A DNA stretch of 64,000 bases from Pleurodeles waltl (Eukaryota; Chordata; Amphibia; Caudata; Salamandridae). Each line of letters opens with the position of its first letter. Positions within the stretch are counted from its first letter, which is position 1. The notes beneath the pieces are model-generated. The model did not search any database, was not told the origin of the DNA, and saw only the letters and a program-made list of their open reading frames with translations. This document shows, piece after piece, positions 29,619 through 39,264 of this stretch. Location of the stretch: NCBI RefSeq assembly GCF_031143425.1, contig NC_090445.1, forward strand, positions 1,197,872,691-1,197,936,690. The letters are read 5' to 3'. The position numbers and the translations under genes were made by a program.

Positions 29619-31646
29619 ACATTGGATATATCGAATGGGTTTTTCTGCCAGAATTTAGCACATGAAAGTAGGGACCTAAGTGCATTTTCATTTGGCTCTC
29701 AGAAACGCTTTTGTCGTTTACCTCAAGGCTATAAAAATAGCCCAGGACTGTTTTCAGCCCGTGTGACATCAATTTTGCACGAGCTTGATTCCGATGCATT
29801 GTCCTATGTGGATGATATCTATCTCACTGACGACGCCCTCGACATTCATCTTGCGAGGGTCAATCGGATCATTTTGGGATTTGCAGACCTCGGTTATAAA
29901 TTTAATTTTAAGAAAAGCAAGATAGCCTTTCTTAGTGTATTGTTCCTGGGATATGAGCTATCAAATGAGGGAAAGAGCCTGGCCCCGCACTTCCTAGAAA
30001 AATGTGCTCAACTACAGCCTCCGAACACACTTAAGAAATTACAGTCATTACTGGGTTTCTTTAATTTTGGCAGAACATACATTCCAGATTATGCAGAACG
30101 CATCAAACCTCTTTATGACTTAATTCAGCCCAACTTTTCTAGCAGACGATGGACGATTGAACACACACACATCCTTAGGGACATACAACGGGACATGCTA
30201 GAAACTAGACACTTATACACACGTGACAATAAAACAAATTTGGTCATCAGAATAATTGCTGGTGCCCTTGGATTTACTTATGTCACCTTTAATGAGGGTG
30301 ACACTGTGCCAATAGCATATAAATCACATTTATACTCAAATGCTGAAAAACGTTTTGCACCTACAGAAAAGATTCTGACAGCAGTTCAGATGGCCGTCAT
30401 AAAGGAGAGGCCACTTGCCCAGGGGAAACGCATTATTGTTGTCTCCCCGGTGTCGGCCTTAGAGGCTGTCACTAAAGCGAGTGTTCCAAACGCTAAGGCA
30501 TTACATCCAAACTGGATTCAATGGGCAACGTCTCTGACCGCCACTGATGTTGATTATGTGTTTGACCCCAGGCTTCAGACACAAGAATTTCTCCAGTATG
30601 AACAGGAGTACCCTGCTCCTCTACATATCGTGCCACTGGACAGTTATAATACTATCATTTATACTGACGGATCGGCACAACCGGCTGTAGGTACTAAACA
30701 TCAATACTCGCCAGCTTGCGCAGCCGTGTGCTGGATAATGTAAGACGGAGTTTTCCATCCTCACAATACCTACACTCAGACCTTAGGGGACTGCACAGCC
30801 CAGTTGGCCGAGCTTAAGGCTCTTCTTCTAGCGCTCGAACATACTGAGCCAGGAACACAGACTTTGATCGTCTGTGATTCATATTACTGCGTCCAGTCAT
30901 ACAATGAATATCTCAATCATTGGAAACTGAACGAGTTTAGAGATTCTAAAGAGAACACCATTAAACACAAAATGTTGTGGGGAAGGGTGGCTGATCTTAA
31001 GGATAAGCTACCATGTGTCCATGTAGTTCATACATTAGGACACCAACGTATAGGAATACACGTTGCCGGCAATACATTGGCTGATGAAGCAGCCAAAGCG
31101 TCAGTATCTACGGCTTCTGTGGCTGCAGTGACTCGTTCTTGGATGAGGTTGGATAATGAAATACTGGTTGCCGTTAAAGCTTCGGCTGCAGGCAAGACCC
31201 TTCCGAAAGGATACCCTACGAACTATACTTACCATATCAGTGCACAGAATGTTGCTTATGCAACGATTCCTGGAGTTGGTGATCGAGTAATCCCCAATGA
31301 AGACCAGAGATTAGAGCTGATTACAGTCGCACATGAGGGTGTCGCTTCTGCACATGCTGGTATACAGGCCAGTATAACAATTTTACAACAACGATACTGG
31401 TGGCCTAGTCTATGCAGACGGACTAAACAGTATGTCCTTTGCTGTGACATTTGTCAGCAGATTAAGGGCTCAAATATCAAACTCCCTCCGCAGACATCCC
31501 TCTTAGTGTCAAACAAGCCACTCCAATGTGTGTACCTGGACCATTGTGGTCCCTTACAGCCTGATGGTGCATACAAATACATTTTAGTGGCTGTGGATTC
31601 CAGTGGGTATGGCCACAGCGGTCGGCTGACGCCCGGACTGTTATAA
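29619..31646 (+). pseudogene. pol: foamy-like pol, RT catalytic part, RNase H and integrase N-terminus
   Basis: After a shift near 29,620 the RT continues with LPQGYKNSPGLFS and the catalytic YVDD (about 29,807-29,818), then the connection region. RNase H starts at TIIYTDGSAQ (about 30,653) and includes AQLAELKALLLAL and VCDSYYCVQ. It contains one in-frame stop (30,741-30,743). The integrase begins with an HHCC zinc finger (HEGVASAH ... CDICQQIK, about 31,330-31,470) and the first catalytic Asp in VYLDHCGPL (about 31,530). A shift near 31,620 ends this block. The RNase H with its own conserved acidic residues is complete apart from the stop. Confidence 0.85.
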
Positions 31647-32337
31647 AAGATTTGCTGATCTTTATCGGTACATATGCGGTTGCAGCATTCCATTCGGACC
31701 AGGGCCCTGCATTTGCCTCTAAAGCTTTCAGGGACAGAATGAGAACGATGGGTGTTGAACTCCATTACTCCTCACCATGCCATCCCGAGAGAAATTTGTT
31801 GTGGAGAGGCGGAATCGTGATCTAAAGCAGTCCTTAACAGCTTTAGTATTAGGTTCAGGCCGCATTTGGTTACATCCCCTATATGGGGTCCAGAGAGCAC
31901 TGAATAATCTGCCAAGACGGTCCTTGGGGGGAAAGTCTCCATATGAGGTTCTCTTTGGGATACCTATGTATGTCCCTGATCTTGATGCCCCTGGTATGGT
32001 GGCAGCACAAACACCATTTGACATAAAAGAACGTCTCACTGTTTTACAGGAGCTTCAACAATTTTGTGATGATAAATCATCTGCAAGTGCTGCCACCTTA
32101 GGAATAAGGGAATTGGCGAAAACTTCGACTGGCTGGATTCCTAACCTTGGGGATCTGGTTCGTGAGAAGATCGCTGTGAAAAAAGAGTACGGTCCATCAT
32201 ACAGAGCACCTGTACCGGTCTTGGGAATAAAAGGAACCAGGACTGTCATCCTTCCACCATTGTCTGGTTCTAGATCGAATAGATTCATCTCCATTGATGA
32301 CATCAAATTACACAATGTGGCCGATTCTTCACAGTAG
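31647..32337 (+). pseudogene. pol: foamy-like pol, integrase catalytic core and C-terminus
   Basis: The second catalytic Asp is in FHSDQGPAFAS (about 31,690-31,722), in a frame different from what precedes it. A further shift near 31,785 leads to the long frame ending at 32,335-32,337. That frame carries the catalytic Glu in VVERRNRDLK and a C-terminal domain (GIKGTRTVILPPL). All three integrase acidic residues are present, but the frame is broken twice. The end overlaps the first env frame by about 40 nt. Confidence 0.82.
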
Positions 32338-33217
32338 ACCAAGAGGTCCCTTGGGTGGTTCCCGATCCCCTCTCACTACCCAACAGGACATCCATCTACA
32401 TAGTAGGATGAACATCATTGCTACTGACTATGCAACTATGTCAACTGCTGTTCCAGACACTTCCTCGACCATGGGGAAGGCGGAAAATGAACTTTTGTTG
32501 GTTCCAGTCACATCTTCGGTGACCACCCCGCTTCAAGATTTGGCTGTATTTTACTTGAACACTTCCACGACTAATGACGTTGTCTATCAAGAACCTCCAA
32601 GAGCAGAGGATCAGAATTCAGCGGGTCCTGTGTTTGCAGAGACTTCCTCTGGCTATTTTGTAGACATTGATGATTTGTCTTCGGATTCATCCTCAACTGT
32701 GGCTAACGAACTTTCAAAGAGTAGGAAGCTGTATAAATGGCTTGAAAAGAAATATTTGATCTACCCATGGAACTATCTATGGTTCTGTTTGACATTTATT
32801 GCATTATTTTTATGGATTGGTTTTGTGACTGTTTTCTTTTTGCTGATTAATGGTCACTATATTCCTGATCGCTCCTCTGTGAAGCCTGTTGATGAAATTT
32901 TAACGCCACATGATTCTTCCCATAAGGTCCAACGAGATTTGTCCCCTGTAAATATTACAGCTATACCAATTACTGATGGGATTGTGTGTGACAAAGTTCC
33001 ATTCGATATATACGGGCCTACAGAGATAATTCAAATACCATACGTGTTCAAAATTTCAATGTCTGATGTTATTACACCTAATGTTGTTTCTGATGATTGG
33101 GATGTCCAAACAGTTGATTCAATGCTAGCGGAAATGAAGGACTATTCCACTTTTGGAAGTGATGATGTATATGATTATACAATGAATTATGGGGAAATGT
33201 CCTGCTATAACAATTAG
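32294..33217 (+). pseudogene. env: foamy-like env, leader peptide and start of surface subunit
   Basis: An open frame of 307 codons. About 150 residues without signal-peptide character, with an acidic Ser-rich segment, precede a strong membrane segment (LWFCLTFIALFLWIGFVTVF, about residues 165-190). The ectodomain follows, with N-glycosylation sites such as NITA. A long cytoplasmic leader before the first membrane segment is the signature of foamy Env. An alternative downstream start is the ATG near 32,408. The frame ends at 33,215-33,217 in the middle of the surface subunit, so the protein is truncated there. Confidence 0.75.
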
Positions 33218-33928
33218 GGACATCACTACCTACACCGTGCAACTAGATATAGGCCTCTCTTGAACTATACACAATGGGAACACTGTTCGACACCACAGGT
33301 GGGGAGTCCAAAGTATTACAGTAAAAAAATTACATACTTTTCTGGGCATGATACAAAAAAAGCAGTCGTATTATTTTAAAATACCTCCGGCACAAATTAG
33401 AAAACTTTTGCTAACAGATACGAAACTGATTTATTCAGATCCCTTTTTTCCCGGCTCTCGATTGAGGGTTACGAATATTGGAAAGATACTATTGATTTGA
33501 AAAGTGTATGGGGGACACAAGATTGGCAGATACAGGGTAGGGAGGCTTTGTTTCGAGCTTGCCTGATTCCTGTGCAAATTATTTTCTTAAATGACACTAT
33601 TGAGCAGACATCCTGTCTGGGGTTAGCAAAAATTAAAGACCTGAACACGCCCAGTATCCCTACTCCGACAAAATTTAGAGATTGGCACCACTTTCTTAAT
33701 GTCTCAGAAGACAGGCTAGATGCAATGGTTAAGGCTGGTGCCTATAATTCTTCACTTTCCCGTCCCGGCGGGTGGTTGGTTTGGCCCTCCGACACTGATG
33801 AGTGTCAAAAGCGTATCTTAAGCTATTCAGGGTTTTTTTCCATTCACAGGCCTGACCCTTGCTTTCTTTCAGGTCAACATACAGGTATAATTACAACACA
33901 CAGTGTGGGTAAGCTGTGCCAGTAATGG
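33218..33928 (+). pseudogene. env: foamy-like env, surface subunit, broken
   Basis: Coding resemblance continues in a different frame after 33,217, with stops near 33,355-33,425. It then stays open from about 33,480 to a stop at 33,923-33,925, followed in the same frame by the next block. It contains WHHFLNVS, RPGGWLVWPSD and several Cys. No receptor-binding function can be assigned from sequence alone. Confidence 0.65.
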
Positions 33929-35392
33929 GTGCAGACAAACACGTTAACAGCGGTTAAGCAACACCTGAACACTCTTTCTGACAGTATAGACTTACAGGAT
34001 TTCCTGTTAGGTCCCAGGAAACAACGCTCAAAACGGTTTTTATATGCTATGTATAATGAAATTTGGAAACTTTCCCAGATTGAGGCTGCTGCACGTTTAA
34101 GGCAACTAGATAAGGAGAATTTGGAAAAAACATTAGCTGTTGTCGACAATGGCATGAACACGCCGTCCAACAGGATTTATTCACTATCAAATATAGTGTC
34201 GTCTGCTATTGATATCACTCAGACTGACTTGTCCCAGTTATATCATGGGCAAACACAGCTACGTTCCATCATGCAGCTGGGTTGGACATTACAGACACTG
34301 AAAAGTGGCCACATTCCATGGAAGTACATTAATGGGAGTGAACTATTCACTGCTTTTAATTTTTCCAGGGAACAAAAGACAATGGCTAAAAGGGAGGCTC
34401 GTTTCACCCTGCTTCAAGTAGAGAAATTAGATAAGTTGCCCTTCACGGTAGCAGAGAGTCCTTCAACTATCTGGCTCTTGCACGGCATTATTAATTTACC
34501 AATTTCAACCTTTCGTTTCTCGAGCTGCCTGAAACATCTTGCGGTGGGACGATATGAGCAGCTAGGAGATAGCTTTATTAAGGAAGAGAGGGAGTTGCCC
34601 TTTGACTATAAATGTCTGAACAGTGAACAGGAGGTCTTTCTTAGCGGAAGTGAATGTGAGACTGCTGTTCGTCATTCTATGATATGCAAACAGGTGTCTC
34701 TTCACGGTCTTTGCAATGAGGGGGTCGCAAACTTGGCCTGTTTTCTGAAGGGTACTCCCGTCCCCTTGATTCGTCCAGTGTTTCATGTACTTTCCAATGG
34801 AAGTTATGTTCTACTGAACGATGAAAGCTGTTGAGGCTTGCGACCTGGAATTGCCTACGCAATCTCAGTCACGAAGGTCGTTACGTGTTGTGGACATGTT
34901 TTGTTTCCCCCCACATTTCAGATACAAGTATCTGAAATGTGGCCCCACATAGATACTATTAATATGAACTATGACAAGTTGAGTAGACTAAAGGCGCTAT
35001 TGTTTCAGAAACAGGTCGCCTTGACATCCGCAAAAGAGACGTATGCTCTCCAGATTGCGAGATCATCAGCCGAGATACAATCCCTTTTAAATACCGATTT
35101 CCCCAAACACTTTGGAGAGTTGGTATCCAGAATATTCAATGCTTCAAGCACCACTGGGATTGTTCATTTCTTTAAGGCTGTCGGGTCTGGTTTTGTGTCC
35201 ATCTTCCAGACTGTCTTTGGAGTCATCCCATCAGCCATCCATTCTCTCTTTTCAAGTGTGTTTGGTGGCTTTCCAATTATTTTGGCTTTGATTGGCGGAC
35301 TACTACTGCTATTTCTTCTGATTCGCGGTGGTTGTTTCTTTCCAGCAACACAGAGCAATGGAGCCGCTCCCGCCAACTCCACTGTGCCGTGA
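33929..35392 (+). pseudogene. env: foamy-like env, cleavage site and transmembrane subunit
   Basis: Open in one frame except for a nonsense codon at 34,832-34,834. A furin-type cleavage motif RKQRSKR lies at about 34,013-34,033 and separates surface and transmembrane subunits. The remaining subunit is about 450 residues, has paired Cys in its central part (HSMICKQ, HGLCNEG), a predicted helical stretch and a C-terminal membrane anchor (FPIILALIGGLLLLFLLI, about 35,271-35,324) followed by a short tail. The size and single C-terminal anchor fit a retroviral transmembrane subunit. The final stop is at 35,390-35,392. Confidence 0.75.
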
Positions 35393-36089
35393 GCGCATGG
35401 TTCGGGTCTTCGGTACACCTTTGCTGGTGGAACTGGAGCTTGACTGTTCGTTGTCATTCCGGCCACTTCTCTGGTGTGTTCAACCGGTCTTCCGCTGCTT
35501 ATGGTGTCTCTGAGCATCTGCCTATGGTCTGTCTTGCTGTTGCACCGACATCTCCTGTGGACCATGAACTGCTGATGTCCCCGATGAGGGTTTATTCACG
35601 GTCATGCCCCTTGAGACTGAGGCTGCTCGCGAGGCCACCTATGAGCCTTCCGTTATAAGATCTAACATGGATGAGGACACTGAAGCAAGTATCGATGCAC
35701 TGATGAATATGGCTCACTTCTGCTCTGTGGATCCGTTTGTCCGCCCAGCACTAGACTTCACTTCGGACGATGTTGACTCATTTTTGAGGTCCTTGACTGG
35801 TGACTTCGATGACATTCTTCAAGATCCTGCTTATAACACATAATTTGATGAATTTGCTTACCATTCCTGATTCCAAATTATGCAATTATAGTAGACGTTT
35901 GCTGTACTTGTCATGGTTGATATTAACATCTCTGTATGTGTTTTTGGACAGATTTGTTTTAATGTGTTTTCACCCACAACGATTTTTTATTATTAGCTTT
36001 TTATTAGCTGTTTTTTTGCCTTTGGCTTTTTAGTTCAGAAGCAGCTTTTTTAGCGTTTGGGTTCCTGTACCTTCATCATACCTGTTACG
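35393..36089 (+). pseudogene. small 3' proviral frame(s), acidic C-terminus
   Basis: Between env and the 3' LTR, short frames in different phases succeed one another. One opens with an ATG near 35,360 inside the env end. Another covers 35,332-35,658. A third, 35,604-35,843, is markedly acidic and hydrophobic (DFTSDDVDSFLRSLTGDFDD). Foamy viruses carry regulatory genes in this position, including a DNA-binding transactivator with an acidic activation domain. The match here is only by position and composition. The pieces are out of frame with one another, so any ancestral product is broken. From 35,844 to 36,089 the DNA is T-rich and no product is supported. Confidence 0.4.
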
Positions 36090-36102
36090 GCAATGGGGAG
36101 GG
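36090..36102 (+). other. provirus polypurine tract
   Basis: The mostly purine run GCAATGGGGAGGG immediately precedes the 3' LTR start (TGCAGTG at 36,103), the usual place for plus-strand priming. Confidence 0.65.
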
Positions 36103-37762
36103 TGCAGTGAATCCTAGTTTGTTTTAATGGAATAACAGGAGTTAGCTTAGCCGTAGGCTTGTAAACTTGTGCCCCCGTCACCTAGTGACTTTTAACCTAC
36201 TTAGCTTGCTCTGTCTTTAGCTCATTTAATTATTTATTTCCTCTAAGATGGCTGCCTTGTTTATAGTTAGGCCACTTGTTATGAGTTTTATTATCAGTGT
36301 CACTGCGCCAAGGCGTCAAGATCAAGCACAAAAGACAAACAAACAGTAGGTGTTCACACTTAGGGATTTTCCCTCTCTATACTTTCGAGGGATTGTTGAT
36401 ATTAATTGCCGTCCCAAGCAAGCCTGTTATCTATTGTTTTGAAATACACCTACGTCAGGGGACCTTGTAGATCTGTATAAATACATCACACTTCAGACAG
36501 ATAATCAGAGGGATTCCGACCAGAGGGCATCGCCACCATCGCGGATACCGATGCTGCAGTCGTCTTCACGCTGACCCAGTCTTCGTGTCCCTACGGAGTC
36601 TGAGATAGAGACTTCATTCCAAGGTAACGAGGGTTGGGGGCTCCTCTCATGGACATGGCTTTGGCAGATTAGGTTTAGCAAACCCAGCTCTCCTTTAGGT
36701 AGGAGGTTAGGCCTATTCTCATAAGGGTATTAGGGCATATTCCATCTCATACATATATATATATTTTTTTTCATATATTGCAAAAATGGTGGGGGTCTTT
36801 ATAACCATGACTCTTCTTCACAATACTGTTGCTTGGTATATTCATTATCCTAATCATTGCAGTTCATGCAACTTATCGCAAATTGCAGTTATGTTGAATA
36901 AAAACTATTATAACTTCACTGCATCTGTGTTATTGCCTTTGTTTGTATGAGACATAATACATCTGTGAGAAAAGGGTAATTTCCGTTTAACCACGACAAC
37001 CCTGAGATATCTTACTTTGAGTCCATGCGTAAGCGACTGCTACAAATCACCTTTTACTATTGTGTTTCTGGTGAGGTACTGCTAGAGAGCCGGTAAGGTT
37101 TGGACAACAGTTACAACTAGTTGTAGGAAGAGACTTAGGGGGTCATTCTGACCCCGGCGGTCATGGACCGCCGGGGCCAGGGTTGGAGGGAGCACCGCCA
37201 ACAGGCTGGCGGTGCTCCACAGGGTATTCTGACGGCGGCGGTTCAGCCGCAGCCAGAAAGGGAAAACCGGCGGTCTCCCGACGGTTTTCCGCTGCCCTGT
37301 AGAATCCTCCATGGCGGCGCAGCTCGCTGCGCCGCCATGGGGATTCTGACACCCCATACCGCCACAGGATGGCGGTATGGGGTGTCGAGGGGCCCCCGTA
37401 AGAGGGCCCCACTTTGTATTTCAGTGTCTGCTTTGCAGACACTGAAATACGCGACGGGTGCCACTGCACCCGTCGCACCTTCCCACTCCGCCGGCTCAAT
37501 TCTGAGCCGGCGTCCTCGTGGGAAGGCTGTTTTGCACTGGGCTGGCGGGCGGCCTTTTGGCGGTCGCCCGCCAGCCCAGTGCAAAACCCAAAATACCCTC
37601 AGCGGTCTTTCGACCGCGGAGCGGTATTTTGGAGGGGGGAACTCTGGCGGGCGGCCTCCGCCGCCCGCCAGGGTGAGAATCACCCCCTTAGTCACCTACA
37701 AACTAAAGTACTGTCATCCTGAGACCAGCGATTTGCTCAGAGCAAGAGTCCAAACTACGACA
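36103..37762 (+). repeat. provirus 3' LTR, split by a MITE
   Basis: LTR sequence occupies 36,103-37,137 and 37,688-37,762. TATAAATA is at 36,476-36,483 and AATAAA at 36,897-36,902, as in the 5' copy. It ends ACTACGACA and is followed by GGGGG (37,763-37,767), matching the Gs before the 5' LTR. Confidence 0.9.
37138..37687. mobile_element. Harbinger-type MITE (550 bp) in the provirus 3' LTR
   Basis: Begins GGGGGTCATTCTGACC. The far end reads inverted as GGGGGTGATTCTCACC. TTA flanks it at 37,135-37,137 and 37,688-37,690. It has the same hairpin chain as the MITE at 2,058-2,657, sharing the CAGTGTCTGCTTTGCAGACA and GACGGGTGCCACTGCACCCG hairpins (about 37,421-37,476). Other hairpins differ in sequence but hold the same positions, for example CATGGCGGCGCAGC/GCTGCGCCGCCATG near 37,311-37,341. 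No coding capacity. Confidence 0.9.
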
Positions 37763-38007
37763 GGGGGTTACTGGTCCAAAGAAAGTTGTGGTAGCCACTA
37801 AATTACCTGTAGATTGCCTACTAGGGAACGATTTGGAAACATCAGCTTGGGCAGAAGTGGAGTTGGAGGCTCATGCAGCAATGCTGGGCATTCCTGGGCA
37901 TATTTTTGCTTTGACAAGGACTCAGGCCAAGAAGCAAAAAGGACAGGGAAACTTGGATCCTGGAACAATGGACCAAGTGTTCCCAAACACTAAGGGTAGA
38001 AAGGGTA
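37763..38007 (+). pseudogene. pro: Gypsy protease, second half
   Basis: The protease frame resumes after the provirus (KKVVVATKLPVDCLLGNDLE), including the GND(L) region typical of the C-terminal part of retropepsins. It ends in a Lys/Arg-rich stretch that abuts RT sequence directly near 38,008, where integrase and the first part of RT should lie. Confidence 0.75.
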
Positions 38008-39234
38008 AGAGGTGCAGAAAATGTTGGACTTAGGGGTGATTGAGCCATCTAAAAGCCCCTGGGCTAGCCCAGTTTTGCCTGTAACAAAACCTCACATCAA
38101 AGATGGAAAGAGAGAGATGAGGGTTTGTGCAGATTATAGAGGGCTCAATCAGGTAACCAAGACATATGCTCACCCTATACCCAGGGCACATGAGCTCATT
38201 GATACACTGGCTTCTGCCAAGTATCTTAGCACTTTTGATCTAACTGCAGGAAATTGGCAGATTAGACTATCAGAAGATGCTAAACCCAAGACTGCATTTT
38301 CTACCATTGGAGGGCACTCCCAATTCACAGTAATGCCCTATGGTTTGAAAAATGCACCTGCCACTTTTCAGAGGTTGGTGAACACAGTCCTGCAAGGGTT
38401 GGAAGCTTTCAGTGCAGCATATCTAGATGATATTGCTGTCTTTAGCTCAACCTGGGATGATCACCTGGTCCACCTATGGAAAGTTTCACTATCAAGGCCT
38501 CAAAGTGCCAGATAGGGCAGGGGAAAGTGGTGTATCTGGGCCACCTGGTTGGTGGAGAACAGATTGCACCACTACAGGGGAAAATCCAAACTATCATAGA
38601 TTGGGTTCCCCCTGCAACTCAGACCCAGGTGAGAGTCTTTTTAGGCCTCACAGGGATACTATAGGAGATTTATAAAGAATTATGGCTCCATAGCAGCCCC
38701 TCTTAATGATCTCACTAGCAAGAAAATGCCTAAGAATGTATTGTGGACAGCCAGCTGTCAGAAAGCTTTTGAGGAGCTCAAACAGGCCATGTGCTCTGCA
38801 CCTGTCCTAAAAAGCCCTGGTTACTCCAATAAATTCATTGTTCAAACTGATGCATCTGAATTAGGGGTAGGGGCAGTACTATCACAACTGAAGTCTGAGG
38901 GCCAGGATCAACCAGTTGATTTTATCAGCTAAAGGTTGACCCCTAGAGAAAAGCGTTGGTCTGCCATAGAGAGGGAGGCCTTTGCTGTGGTCTGGGCACT
39001 GAAAAAGTTGAGACAATACCTGTTTGGTACTCACTTTATTGTTCAGACAGACCACAAACCTCTACTTTGGCTAAAACAAATGAAAGGTGCAAACCCTAAA
39101 TTGTTGAGGTGGTCCATATCCCTTCAGGGAATGGACTATACAGTGGAATATAGACCTTGGAGTACCCACTCCAATGCAGATGGACTCTCCAGATATTTCC
39201 ACTTGGACAATGAAGACTCATCTGGGCAAGGTTA
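38008..39234 (+). pseudogene. pol: Gypsy reverse transcriptase and RNase H, decayed
   Basis: The RT starts within its fingers (LGVIEPSKSPWASPVLPV), then CADYRGLNQVT, STFDLTAGNWQI and the catalytic YLDD (about 38,419-38,430). The frame breaks near 38,470-38,500. The RNase H is seen as IVQTDASELGVGAVLSQL and, after a TAA at 38,930-38,932, as EREAFAVVWALKKLRQYLFG and QTDHKPLLWL. The tail is short, with DGLSR, and the 3' LTR follows about 30 bp later. No integrase motif (HHCC or DDE) occurs after it. Confidence 0.85.
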
Positions 39235-39264
39235 GCCTTATTGTCCTTCGTTTGGGGTGGGATG

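Larger units (their letters stand above)
17176..37762 (+). mobile_element. foamy-like endogenous retrovirus (provirus), with Harbinger insertions in both LTRs
   Basis: The LTRs are 17,176-27,644 and 36,103-37,762 (about 1.1 kb each without their insertions). They begin TGYAGTGAATCC and end ACTACGACA, with GGGGG on both sides in the Gypsy protease. By eye the LTRs differ at about 25-30 of ~1,030 compared positions. The order is PBS (27,645), gag, pol, env, a small 3' frame, purine tract, 3' LTR. The foamy-like assignment rests on a basic Arg-rich Gag tail without Cys-His knuckles, a Pol frame with its own ATG overlapping gag, and an Env with a long cytoplasmic N-terminal leader before its first membrane segment. 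A foamy-like ERV is already known from an eastern newt. All main genes carry disabling breaks. Confidence 0.82.

Noticed and set aside
35800..36033. Hydrophobic 77-codon frame before the provirus 3' LTR
   Set aside because: Low-complexity T-rich DNA in a frame different from the acidic one; no start context or conservation visible.
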